50,820 nt of DNA from Bacilli bacterium. Its GTDB lineage: Bacteria > Bacillota_I > Bacilli_A > RFN20 > CAG-826. The stretch covers positions 1 through 50,820 of the forward strand of contig JAFXWB010000039.1 in assembly GCA_017534425.1 (NCBI GenBank). The letters run 5' to 3'. Each line of letters starts with the position of its first letter. Within the stretch, counting starts at the first letter, position 1. A program made the translations under genes and the position numbers. The notes under the pieces are model-generated. The model was not told where the DNA came from. It ran no database searches and saw only the letters and a program-made list of their open reading frames with translations. Below, in pieces: positions 8,046 through 17,214 of the stretch.

Positions 8046-10507
8046 TATGCTTTCACCCCCTGTTTTGGACTTACAATTACATTTGTTAGATACAAAGTTT
8101 TAGCAGCTTCATTCTTTGATGTATTTTCACCAAAAACGAGCATTAAATACTGTAATTCCCCAATATTTTGCCATTTTGTTATCGCTAAATTGCAGTCAAT
8201 TTGATTAAACCCAGGTTTTAATTCTTTGTTCTCTAAAAAGTATGAATCGTAAGTTTGGTTAGTAGAACGATAGCCAACAGAAAATTGAATTACATCTTCT
8301 GTCGGATTGACTAAATTAAATGTTAATGAGTAAGTTGAGTTGTTAATCGATTTAATAAATGAAGGGGTAAACTTAATTGATTGTTTTTTATCAACTGTTT
8401 TGCCTACATCCATTTTTAAAGCATTTTCATAGTCACCATAAGTAGCGACTTCTGTGCTAATGGTTGCGTTATATTTTGAAAAGTTATTTTTAATTTCTTC
8501 AGGTAAGTAGTTATTATTCTTTCCGCCTAAAGCATGATTAATAGTTGTTGTTTTTCCATTATAAGTAACATCAATATTAACCATATTTGAATCGCCAACT
8601 AATGGAACAGTTACATCAAATAAATGGCCATTTTTATATGCGCTAGTTGCCGCCACGTTCTCATTATTAACTTTGATTGTAGTTCCTTCGTTAGCAAAGA
8701 ATGTGAAATTAGCTTTATTGTTGCTACGATCAATATCATTTTTAACAATAGAGAATTGCGATCCGTTCTTGAATGCCATAGCTAATTTAATTAAGTCATC
8801 TCTAGCATTTTCCATTTCGACGGAAGAGGCATTAACTTTCGTTCCATCATAAAGGAAATTAATTAAGAAAGAAAACATAGCATCTTTATCAATGTCTAAC
8901 GCCTTTAATCCTTCTTTTAACTCATAAAGGATTTCATATTCTTCAAGACCATCACGAATGGCTTCAATTCTGATTGTGCCTACTGGACCATCAATTCCAT
9001 ATTGCTTGCCTGGATAGAATAAATATCCATCGCCATTGCAACCGCTATAACGGATTGCGTCACCATTATAGTAATCATCAATTCCTTGATATTCCCCATT
9101 TGCGCCTATACGAGCAAAGACGTTTGTGGACCAATATAAATTTCCAACTACATCATAATTAGATTGCATCCACGAAAGAAGTCTTGCTGAAGATAAACTA
9201 TCTTCTGTGTGGTATGTTGGGTAAGGAGCTTTCGGGAATACGCAAGTGTACCACCACTTTTCTTTTTGGAAATCATAGTGAGCTCTTTGTTCTGGAGTAT
9301 CATAGAAATTTGCTTTCGGACAATACGCTTCAATATAACCATCAAGTCTAGAATCGTAGGAAGCAGTAACAACATTTGAAATGTCTCTTATAGATTGAAT
9401 AATCTCTTTTTGAAGAGGGTTAGATGTGTATTCTGTACTTAATTCATTTGCAATTTCGTTTTTGAGTGTATTAAAGCGATCACAAACATAAATGGCACGG
9501 TCATAAATACCTAAATCATCAGGTTCATCAATAATATTTCCCATGAAAAACCCGGCTTTTTTAAACATATTGTAGTTTTCGAGAATAGATTTCATGAAGA
9601 AAGAATTGATAAATTTCTTGAAGATTTCTTCATCAAATGTGAATTCAATTTTTGGATCAGGATATGAAATACGCTGTGTCGGAATCATTACATTTGTAAA
9701 CTTTGGATTCTGCATCATTTGATATGACTTTTCAGTGTATTCATTAATATCTCTATCTGTAAAAGAGTTATAAAGCATAACGTGTTCAGGGGATAAACGA
9801 TACTTAAGTAAAGCCTCGTTATATTTCATAAACATAGTTTCTGATGCTTCTAGTTCGCCACATTCAAATTGCCAACCAGTTTCAAAAGACGATTTTTGAT
9901 GGCTTGTCTCACTGATTTGCAAATCATAAACAGTAACTGAAATAGGTATTTGTTTAGTTTTGTTATCCAGGATAATTGTAAGAGAACCAGTATAAATACC
10001 AGGTTTTTGCATTAAAGGTGTTTCTACAGAAACATAAAAACTCTGATTCTCGCCTTTTTTAATCGTGTTTTCTTTGTAATTAATTAACGCAGAAATTGGA
10101 AGAAGGGCATCAGGGAACCAACCAGGTTCTTCACCGGTAGCAGTGTCATAAACATTTTTAACTCGGCAATAACTTGCAGCATAGAGATTAACGTTATTTG
10201 AAGGAATGGTAAAACCATCTTCGCTTTTCAATTTTGAGATTTTGAGATTATAAAAACTAACATCCTCAGTTGGAGTTACCACAATTTGGCCAGACTCATA
10301 TTCGCCTTGGCACATTTTGATAACCACTTCAGCTTTTCTAGATAAGGCAGAATAGTAACTTCTATCTCTATCTCTAACTACTTTTTCAGCATTGGAAATA
10401 GACCAGAAAACATCATCTGATAATTCATCATTGTTTTTCTTGTTGCATGAGGTTACCAAAAGAGGAATAATTGCCAAAAATAATATGGATTTTACGTGAA
10501 TTTTCAT
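8045..10507 (-). CDS. Surface GH123-type glycoside hydrolase with DUF4091 domain (lipoprotein)
   Basis: An 820-residue lipoprotein (LLVTSC, Cys21). Residues ~30-200 form an N-terminal beta domain. Residues ~205-520 form a barrel with NIIDEPDD, whose adjacent Asp327-Glu328 fits the catalytic pair of GH123 beta-N-acetylgalactosaminidases. GPVGTIRIEAIRDGLEEYEI (507-526) is the hallmark end of DUF4091/GH123-like proteins. The last ~250 residues are beta-rich, probably binding domains. It starts directly after the TAG of the solute-binding protein gene. Surface location and the operon suggest it releases GalNAc-type sugars for import. The family call is good; the exact substrate is inferred. Confidence 0.8.
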   Translation of the reverse strand: MKIHVKSILFLAIIPLLVTSCNKKNNDELSDDVFWSISNAEKVVRDRDRSYYSALSRKAEVVIKMCQGEYESGQIVVTPTEDVSFYNLKISKLKSEDGFTIPSNNVNLYAASYCRVKNVYDTATGEEPGWFPDALLPISALINYKENTIKKGENQSFYVSVETPLMQKPGIYTGSLTIILDNKTKQIPISVTVYDLQISETSHQKSSFETGWQFECGELEASETMFMKYNEALLKYRLSPEHVMLYNSFTDRDINEYTEKSYQMMQNPKFTNVMIPTQRISYPDPKIEFTFDEEIFKKFINSFFMKSILENYNMFKKAGFFMGNIIDEPDDLGIYDRAIYVCDRFNTLKNEIANELSTEYTSNPLQKEIIQSIRDISNVVTASYDSRLDGYIEAYCPKANFYDTPEQRAHYDFQKEKWWYTCVFPKAPYPTYHTEDSLSSARLLSWMQSNYDVVGNLYWSTNVFARIGANGEYQGIDDYYNGDAIRYSGCNGDGYLFYPGKQYGIDGPVGTIRIEAIRDGLEEYEILYELKEGLKALDIDKDAMFSFLINFLYDGTKVNASSVEMENARDDLIKLAMAFKNGSQFSIVKNDIDRSNNKANFTFFANEGTTIKVNNENVAATSAYKNGHLFDVTVPLVGDSNMVNIDVTYNGKTTTINHALGGKNNNYLPEEIKNNFSKYNATISTEVATYGDYENALKMDVGKTVDKKQSIKFTPSFIKSINNSTYSLTFNLVNPTEDVIQFSVGYRSTNQTYDSYFLENKELKPGFNQIDCNLAITKWQNIGELQYLMLVFGENTSKNEAAKTLYLTNVIVSPKQGVKA

Positions 10508-12094
10508 CTATTTTAATCCAGCTCTTCTAAGAACATCGTCCCATTTTTCGTCTGTATAGTAAGCGATTGTTTCATCATAATATGTATTAGGTTGTTTGTT
10601 CTCTTTACGCATCTTTGTGAAGAAGTCATAACCACCAGAGAGATAGAAAGCATCAACTCCACCATATTTATTTAATGGGAAATTATATTTTGATGGTAAT
10701 GAGTAAGGGTTAATGAAACTTGAATTCAAGTAAGAAATACGTTCTTGATGTAATGGATCAATTTCATTATATAAAGTTGGATTCTTTGTCTTTAAATCAT
10801 AGGAGAACGGAAGAGAGGCACCATCAGTTGCCTTAATATAAGCGTCTTGAGCTTGGCTTGTTGCCATAAATCTAATAAAGTCAATTGCGGCATCTTTTCT
10901 TAAAGCGTAAACCGGAATAATTGCTTGGTGAGTAGCACCGTGTGAAGCAACAACACTTCTTGCTTCTTTAATTGTATTAAAATCATCCTGGCTTACAGCA
11001 TAACCTTCACCTGTTAAACTTGAATTCTCGTTATCAATAGCGGTGATCAATGCTGATAATTCAGCATCGTTTTCAATTGTGTCACATAAAGTAATGATTG
11101 AAGAGACAATAGGAGTTCTCATCATCTTAAACGAATATTGTGCGGATACAGGATCGTTTTTCTTAATATCTTCTTTTATTTCTTTCATTTCGCTGACAAA
11201 CCAGTCGCCATTAACATTCATTAAAGCTTTCCCTTTTAAGAATTGACGCTGATTTGACATGAAGTTTTGGAAGTCGCTATCTTCGCAAACAAAATTGTTG
11301 TGAACTAACTGATCAAAAACTTTTAGGGCTTCGAGTCTTCCTTTTTGTTCGAAGATGCCTTTTGATAAAGCGCCATCATCAATACCATTCCAGAAATTAA
11401 GATAGCCTTCGATTCCTTGATATTGGCCCCAGAATATATCGAAAAGACCATTGAAGTAGTTCTCATCGTTTCCTTGGATAAAACAATACTTTCCTTTGCT
11501 GTGATAATCATTACAAATACTTACTAGTTCATCTGTTGTATTTGGAACTTTATACGAATTTTCTTTAAAAAAGAAATCATTATAAATAATGCCATCCATA
11601 CCACCGGCCCATGGAGCAAAATAGAACTTTGGATTTCCTGAGTGGTTTCCTTTTGGATAATACTCATAAGATTTCAAATAAGATTGGAAAATAGCATCCT
11701 TAAATAAGACGTTGGTTCCTGGAATCTCTTTGTTATAAACTTCATCAGTTAAATCAACAACATCTTCGCTGCCATTAAATTTGGCAAGGTTCATACCAAA
11801 CATAAGGTCAAATCTATTACTTGATTTACCAGCATCCATAATTGTTTCGGTGTAGTTTTGGTCATCGTTTTGATAAATTGTGACATTTAATTTTGGATAT
11901 TTTTCTTTTACCCAATCTTGTTCTAAGAACAAATCTTTAATCGCGCTGACCCATTCATATCTATATCCAGCGTTGGTGATATAAATATCAAGGTTATCAG
12001 GATTATCTTTCTTTTTCTTACAGCCCATTAACAAACTGCTAGCAGTCGCTAATACGGTTACTCCAAATAATACTTTTGTGAAACTTTTTCTCAT
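10508..12094 (-). CDS. ABC importer sugar-binding lipoprotein (family 1 solute-binding protein)
   Basis: A 528-residue lipoprotein (SSLLMGC, Cys25) with strong GGAGG six bases before ATG. The early segment NAGYRYEWVSAIKDLFLEQDW, the central 'KGKALMNVNGDWFVSEMKE' strand and the C-terminal 'DAAIDFIRFMATSQAQ' helix are typical of family 1 solute-binding proteins for oligosaccharides. At 528 residues it is longer than the usual ~420, as in UgpB/LplA-like lipoproteins of Firmicutes. It lies directly after two permease genes, so it is the capture subunit of that importer. The sugar is not readable from sequence. Confidence 0.9.
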   Translation of the reverse strand: MRKSFTKVLFGVTVLATASSLLMGCKKKKDNPDNLDIYITNAGYRYEWVSAIKDLFLEQDWVKEKYPKLNVTIYQNDDQNYTETIMDAGKSSNRFDLMFGMNLAKFNGSEDVVDLTDEVYNKEIPGTNVLFKDAIFQSYLKSYEYYPKGNHSGNPKFYFAPWAGGMDGIIYNDFFFKENSYKVPNTTDELVSICNDYHSKGKYCFIQGNDENYFNGLFDIFWGQYQGIEGYLNFWNGIDDGALSKGIFEQKGRLEALKVFDQLVHNNFVCEDSDFQNFMSNQRQFLKGKALMNVNGDWFVSEMKEIKEDIKKNDPVSAQYSFKMMRTPIVSSIITLCDTIENDAELSALITAIDNENSSLTGEGYAVSQDDFNTIKEARSVVASHGATHQAIIPVYALRKDAAIDFIRFMATSQAQDAYIKATDGASLPFSYDLKTKNPTLYNEIDPLHQERISYLNSSFINPYSLPSKYNFPLNKYGGVDAFYLSGGYDFFTKMRKENKQPNTYYDETIAYYTDEKWDDVLRRAGLK

Positions 12095-12111
12095 AAGAAA
12101 CCTCCAAAAAT

Positions 12112-13041
12112 TTATCCTTTTAAACCGCCGATAGAGAAGTTTTTCATAATTCTATCGGAGAAAATTGCAAACAAAACTAATACTGGAATAAAAGATAAAA
12201 CTAAACCCGCAAAGAGTTTCGGCATATTCGCACTTCTTTTATTCGAAGCAGTAATTTGATAAATACCAGATGCCACAGTTGGATAATCTGGCAAATACAT
12301 CATTGGAGTGGAATAATCATTCCAAGATCCAATAAATGACAAAATAATTAATGTTACTATCGATGAATGTGCTTGTGGCAAAACTACTCTAAAGAAAGCA
12401 GTATAATGGCCGCCACCATCAATTAAAACGGCTTCAACATAGTTCCAGCTTACATTCTTGAAGAATGCATGCATAACTATAAAGTTAAAACCAAAACCAC
12501 CTAATGATGTAAGTAAAACAAACATCGGGGTATTGTAGATTGGAAAATAATCTGAATTAACTAATTTAAGCATTGAGCTAGTTGTACCAATAATAGGAAT
12601 GGTCATACAGAAAATAGCAATAGCATAAATCAGGTTTCTTCCTCTAAATTCATATTTGGCAATAACATAACCGGTGAATGTGGACATTAAAACTCCACTA
12701 AAAACACCAATAAAGCAATACCAAAATGAATTGAAAAACATTTCAGGAAGGAAAATGTTATAACCTTGAGTATCAGAAATAGAAACCTTTAAGGCTTCAA
12801 TATAGTTAGCAAAGGTAAATGTATATTGTATATCTCCTCCTGGATTATCAGCCTTCTCGCCATACCAATAGCCAGTTAAGAATAAGGAGTTAAATAACAA
12901 ATAGAAAACTAAATAGAGTAATGCAAATGCATATAATGCAAATAACACAAAAGCTATACTAGAAACAATTCTCTCGCCAATTGTTTTTTTGACGAGTCTA
13001 TTTCTCGATAGAAATACACGCGGTAATCTTTCAGCTCTCAT
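12112..13041 (-). CDS. ABC sugar importer permease, MalG/LplC type
   Basis: A 309-residue inner-membrane protein with six predicted helices and the EAA coupling loop YVEAVLIDGGGHYTAFFRVV followed by LP (residues ~201-222). The last ~25 residues hold 'FAGLVLSFIPVLVLFAIFSDRIMKNFSIGGLKG', the usual MalG-type end. It begins two bases after the partner permease stops. With the 13044-14066 product it forms the translocation channel. Confidence 0.93.
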   Translation of the reverse strand: MRAERLPRVFLSRNRLVKKTIGERIVSSIAFVLFALYAFALLYLVFYLLFNSLFLTGYWYGEKADNPGGDIQYTFTFANYIEALKVSISDTQGYNIFLPEMFFNSFWYCFIGVFSGVLMSTFTGYVIAKYEFRGRNLIYAIAIFCMTIPIIGTTSSMLKLVNSDYFPIYNTPMFVLLTSLGGFGFNFIVMHAFFKNVSWNYVEAVLIDGGGHYTAFFRVVLPQAHSSIVTLIILSFIGSWNDYSTPMMYLPDYPTVASGIYQITASNKRSANMPKLFAGLVLSFIPVLVLFAIFSDRIMKNFSIGGLKG

Positions 13042-13043
13042 AA

Positions 13044-14066
13044 TTAATACTCTACTGCATCAACCTTATCTGTTAACTTACGAACTAACATAATGATTGG
13101 AAATCCAATCAATGTAAAACATAAACCGGTACATGAAACGATGTTATAACTTGAAACACCTCCACCGCCTAAACCGGATCCATACGCTTCTCTAAAGATC
13201 CAATATGAAAGTGTAATTGTTCCTTGTTTATTGAGCGGATCAAATAAAAGAATTGGACCGCTTGCAGTAAATAATCCTGTCATTGTAAATACTAATTGAG
13301 TGGAGAATGTAGGCCAAATAAGAGGGAAAATAATTTCAATAAGTTCTCTAAATGGAGAGCAACCTTCTAGTTTGGCGCTTTCCAAGACCTCGGTCGGAAC
13401 ACGACTCATTGCTCCAGAGAACAATAAGACGTTTGTGGTGAAACTGGTCATAATTGTATAGAACAAAATTGTCCATGTCGCTGTTTCTTTATTACCTAGT
13501 AACCCACTAGGACTGGTATGAATTCCTATACTCTGCAAGAATCGCATAATCGGTCCATTTGGAGCAATAAGTGTTGAGTATGCTGTTACTAAGGCAACAC
13601 TTGAAATAATTGCAGGTAGGAAGAAAACAATTCTAAAGAGTTTGTAAGCAAATATTTTCTTATACAGAAAATAAGCAATCACTAAAGATAATGGCAATAT
13701 AATAAAGACAGATGCAGCAAAGTAAATGGCTGTATTTTTTAAGGCAAGACCTAAAACATTGTTATAAGGAGTTGTTAAGTTATTCCAAAACAATTTGAAA
13801 TTATCAAAAGTGAAATGCCCATCTAATGGACTTTGGAACGCTAAAACAATTGATTGGATGTTAACAAAGAGCCAGAAAATAAGCCAGTTAAGAATAGGAA
13901 TAAAAAGCAAAGAGACTATGAAAAATACGGTCTTTTTATGATTAAGAACACCTTTTGTTGATCTATTTCTAGCGGTGCGTCTTTTTGAAAAAGCCCTGAA
14001 TTCTCTTTCGTAGAAATAATTTGATATCATATTCATAATCGTTCTATTACTCAAAGGATGACGCAT
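13044..14066 (-). CDS. ABC sugar importer permease, MalF/LplB type
   Basis: A 340-residue permease. It has a cytoplasmic, basic N-terminus (~45 residues), then six helices and the EAA loop EVLESAKLEGCSPFRELIEI (226-245) followed by FPLIWP. It is the first gene of the ten-gene operon. Its ATG has no Shine-Dalgarno sequence but lies only nine bases after a TATAAT box, so it may be translated from a leaderless mRNA. In-frame ATGs ten and twelve codons later are possible alternative starts. It pairs with the next gene's permease. Confidence 0.92.
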   Translation of the reverse strand: MRHPLSNRTIMNMISNYFYEREFRAFSKRRTARNRSTKGVLNHKKTVFFIVSLLFIPILNWLIFWLFVNIQSIVLAFQSPLDGHFTFDNFKLFWNNLTTPYNNVLGLALKNTAIYFAASVFIILPLSLVIAYFLYKKIFAYKLFRIVFFLPAIISSVALVTAYSTLIAPNGPIMRFLQSIGIHTSPSGLLGNKETATWTILFYTIMTSFTTNVLLFSGAMSRVPTEVLESAKLEGCSPFRELIEIIFPLIWPTFSTQLVFTMTGLFTASGPILLFDPLNKQGTITLSYWIFREAYGSGLGGGGVSSYNIVSCTGLCFTLIGFPIIMLVRKLTDKVDAVEY

Positions 14067-14068
14067 TT

Positions 14069-14085
14069 ACAATATATTATATTGT
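14069..14085. promoter_or_regulatory. Perfect 17-base palindrome over the -10 box
   Basis: ACAATATATTATATTGT has perfect eight-base arms around one central T. It covers the -10 box and the expected start of transcription, the position for a repressor site. The outer ACAATA/TATTGT halves match those of the palindrome at 18802-18817, suggesting one shared regulator. The inner part is AT-only, so some symmetry could be chance. Confidence 0.45.
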
Positions 14086-14102
14086 GATTGAGTATCTTTC
14101 AA
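14076..14102 (-). promoter_or_regulatory. Promoter of the ten-gene operon
   Basis: On the minus strand, TTGAAA (14097-14102), a 15-base spacer and TATAAT (14076-14081). The spacer is short but the boxes are good. Expected transcription start is 6-7 bases on, within two bases of the ATG at 14066. Confidence 0.6.
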
Positions 14103-14153
14103 ATTGTCTCCCCACCTAAATAAATATTTTATAAAAATTAGAAAATATTGATA

Positions 14154-15998
14154 TTAATACCCATTAACCGACGCAAGTTCTGTCCAGTTGCCAATATAAG
14201 TAGGGTCATCTTCAGTCGAATCATGCCATTTAAGGATCTTTTGTTCTAGTTCAGGAATGCTTTTAATCTTTCCGTCGAGATAATCTTTCAAACGAATGTA
14301 TGCTGTATTTAGCCTATTGTTCAAAAAGCCAATTCGACCATCTAAAATATCAAAACCAAACGGTTTATTTTCTTTATCCCATTGCTCTCGATATGCCTCT
14401 AAAAATTTTGAAAGTTTTTTCTGACATAACTTGATTTCACTTAAAAAACCATGCAATTCGTTAATATTTTTCTCTTTATATGCATTTCTAAGCCTTAAGC
14501 CGAGAGTCGATTTATTGATTAAGAAATCACTCAATAATTGAAGAGATTTATAGACATATCCAAATTTTTCTGATTTATGAGAAGCTGCTTTTAATTGCTT
14601 AGTGATTTCGACAAATCGATCCGAGTATTCTAGTTTAACTTTTCTTTCAGCGACCCCTAATAAAACGTCTTGGTAGAAGAAAACTCTGCTTAAATTTTCA
14701 AAAGCAATTTGTTCTTTTCTTAGGTGGTTAGGTTCTTGAAGTAACGCCCAAAGTTTTAAAGAATCACCAGTAACTGTTTTTAATAATCTGGAAAGTTTAG
14801 CTTCATTTGCGCTTCCATAGAATTCATATAATGAATGGAGAGCCATTGTTGGGTAACATGCAACAGCGCTGCATTCATTTCCGTTGTCTCCCCAGGAAGT
14901 AATAAAGACATTCTTAACGTGTTTCTTAATAGCAGATTTTAAACCACAAGTGCTATTTTCCATTGACTGAACAATGTTTGGGGCAAAGCCGCTCCAAGTT
15001 AGAGAGCCATCTGCAAACAAAACTTCTTTTTTTGTGTCAAGACATGCATCAAATAAGTTGTTATATATTTCACTTTCGTTATGGTAATAATCCCAATAAA
15101 CAAGGCCTACGTCAGGAATCATTTGTTTTGTTTCTTCGGAAAGTTTGCCTTTAAAGGCATACCAGTTCAAATATTCTTCAGATTTACGGCATTCTAATTT
15201 GAAAAACATATCACACCACATCATAGGTTTAAAATGATGCTTCTGGCAAAGCTCAACTACTTTATTAAGGTGCGATAAGAATGCTTCTTTTTTATCAATA
15301 ACTTTGTTTTTCCAAATAAATGGTCCAGAACATATATCAAATGCTTCATCCATTCCGATATGAATATTTTTAGAAGTAAATACTTCCTCACATGTAGAAA
15401 GCATCTTGTCAATCAGCTCATAGGTTTTAGGTTCGTTCGCTAATAAAGTATTCCACGTATCTCTAACAGGATCATAAATGCCCCATTTTAAAGCATGATA
15501 TAGGTGAGATAACGTTTGGATACAAGGCACTAATTCAACACCAAAACTTAAAGCATAGTCATTTAAATCTTTAAGTTCTTCTTTAGTGTAACGTCCTCTT
15601 AAATAACCAAAGAAGGGTTCACCCTCTATTTCATAGACATCTTCGGTATAAAGCATAAAACGATTTAATCCAAACAACGCTAAAACCATAATCATTTGCT
15701 TGGCTTGCTTAATATTAAGCGGTCCGTTTCTAGAACAATCATGCATTAATCCATTTGTGGAAAAATGACGCTTAAGATTGATCTCATAATTCTCTTTTTT
15801 GAAATTTTGTTTAATAAGACTAAGCGAGAAGAATAATGAAGCAACTTCTCCATATTCAATCACAATATCGTTTTGAGTTTTTCTAATATTAAGAATTTCT
15901 TTTTCATCAACATGCTTAAAACTGAGATTAAGATTCGAAAAATATTCTTTACCAAGGAATTCCTTAGCCAATTGAATTGATTGTTCTAAGCTATACAT
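14154..15998 (-). CDS. GH20-type beta-N-acetylhexosaminidase, cytoplasmic
   Basis: A 614-residue protein with no signal. Residues ~75-90 (RHFSTNGLMHDCSRNGPL) and LNRFMLYTEDVYE (111-123) are early barrel strands. NIHIGMDEAFD (211-221) carries the Asp217-Glu218 pair expected for GH20 substrate-assisted catalysis, with Met in place of the usual second Gly of HxGGDE. GLVYWDYYH and FITSWGDNGNE are later barrel elements. The C-terminal ~230 residues are helical. It is the last gene of the 18771-14154 operon, one base after the trehalase-like gene, with GGGAG as ribosome site. It probably trims GlcNAc or GalNAc from imported oligosaccharides. Confidence 0.8.
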   Translation of the reverse strand: MYSLEQSIQLAKEFLGKEYFSNLNLSFKHVDEKEILNIRKTQNDIVIEYGEVASLFFSLSLIKQNFKKENYEINLKRHFSTNGLMHDCSRNGPLNIKQAKQMIMVLALFGLNRFMLYTEDVYEIEGEPFFGYLRGRYTKEELKDLNDYALSFGVELVPCIQTLSHLYHALKWGIYDPVRDTWNTLLANEPKTYELIDKMLSTCEEVFTSKNIHIGMDEAFDICSGPFIWKNKVIDKKEAFLSHLNKVVELCQKHHFKPMMWCDMFFKLECRKSEEYLNWYAFKGKLSEETKQMIPDVGLVYWDYYHNESEIYNNLFDACLDTKKEVLFADGSLTWSGFAPNIVQSMENSTCGLKSAIKKHVKNVFITSWGDNGNECSAVACYPTMALHSLYEFYGSANEAKLSRLLKTVTGDSLKLWALLQEPNHLRKEQIAFENLSRVFFYQDVLLGVAERKVKLEYSDRFVEITKQLKAASHKSEKFGYVYKSLQLLSDFLINKSTLGLRLRNAYKEKNINELHGFLSEIKLCQKKLSKFLEAYREQWDKENKPFGFDILDGRIGFLNNRLNTAYIRLKDYLDGKIKSIPELEQKILKWHDSTEDDPTYIGNWTELASVNGY

Positions 15999-15999
15999 A

Positions 16000-17211
16000 T
16001 TATTCTCCCATCATATAAAAATATTCATAAATACCAGCAGTCCAACCTAACATTGTCGGAGTATCGTATTCTTTGTTATAAGAAGTTTTCACTGTAATTG
16101 GATTATATTTTTCCCAAAGTCTACCAGTTTCCTTGTAGACCTTTTCAACTGTATGCATATATTCTTTTCTTAACCATTTAGCTTCTTCAAAGGAACCTGT
16201 GTTAATAAGTGCATTATATGCAAAGTAGACAATAGGAGGCCACATATTCGGATAATCCCATTGGAAACACGCTCCTTCTTTTTTTTCTGAGGAAGAAATT
16301 CCGTGTTTTTCTTTTAATTTATTAAAAACACATAAACATCCTTCTTTATTCTTACTTACTCCTAAAGCATAAGGATATAAACTGGCAGCAGATAATAAAG
16401 AGCTATGTTCTTTGTCAACAAAATTATAATCAAAATAAACGTTATCTTTATTTAACATATATTTATCAATTAATTTTTGTCTTTGCTTTGCTTTCGTTTT
16501 GAAAATATTGGATCGATTTTTATCACCAATGATTTCTAGCATTATGCTAATTTTTGTTTCAGCATCGCAAAGAATACTATTAAGATCAACACCAACAAAC
16601 TTTAAAATATTGAAGCGATTTCCTTTTGAAAGAAATCTACTATTCATGTCCCAGCCAGATTCGGCAATCGCATATGTATTTTGTGTCATTTCTACCTTCG
16701 GCATAGATAGTTCAACTTCATTATATCCGCCTACTCGGTCACAAAAATATTTCCAGTTATTGATGCAAAAATCTTCAGAAAAACCGCACTTATATTGAGA
16801 TAATCCAAGAATTTTTGACTCTCTTTTTTTGTACCAAAATTGCAACTCTTTAATTGCACTTTCAATATATTTTTTAATGTCGTTGATATCTTTTGTTTTG
16901 GAATATAAATCAAAAATTCCTCTAGTAAATAAAGGAGGTTGAGAACCATATAAAAGATGATCTGCATTCGGAATAAACCCTTGTTCACGAACAAAATAAT
17001 CCATAATGTTAAGATTGTTTCTAGCCATCTCAATATCGCCATCTGCTAATAGACCGACATTAATAAAATAGGTATCCCAATAATAAAAATTTTGAAATAC
17101 CCCGTCAGCTGATGGAGTCATATATTTATTCGGCAAATATTTTTTGTTATTAAAGTTAGGGTCTCTAACAGACGTAATCCAGTTTTTTAGAATAAATTCG
17201 TGGGTGGTCAT
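16000..17211 (-). CDS. GH37 trehalase-like alpha-glucosidase, cytoplasmic short form
   Basis: A 403-residue protein without signal peptide. It retains the GH37 landmarks: FYYWDTYF (42-49) matches signature 1; QPPLF follows at 91-95; ESGWDMNSRF (184-193) carries the catalytic-acid Asp188; QWDYPNMWPP (317-326) is signature 2; and WEKYN (366-370) carries the probable base Glu367. GH37 trehalases are usually 500 residues or more, so this one is trimmed at the ends. It lies between an MsmK-type ATPase and a GH20 gene, so its substrate may be an imported oligosaccharide other than free trehalose. Fold and family are clear; specificity is not. Confidence 0.82.
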   Translation of the reverse strand: MTTHEFILKNWITSVRDPNFNNKKYLPNKYMTPSADGVFQNFYYWDTYFINVGLLADGDIEMARNNLNIMDYFVREQGFIPNADHLLYGSQPPLFTRGIFDLYSKTKDINDIKKYIESAIKELQFWYKKRESKILGLSQYKCGFSEDFCINNWKYFCDRVGGYNEVELSMPKVEMTQNTYAIAESGWDMNSRFLSKGNRFNILKFVGVDLNSILCDAETKISIMLEIIGDKNRSNIFKTKAKQRQKLIDKYMLNKDNVYFDYNFVDKEHSSLLSAASLYPYALGVSKNKEGCLCVFNKLKEKHGISSSEKKEGACFQWDYPNMWPPIVYFAYNALINTGSFEEAKWLRKEYMHTVEKVYKETGRLWEKYNPITVKTSYNKEYDTPTMLGWTAGIYEYFYMMGE

Positions 17212-17214
17212 TTC

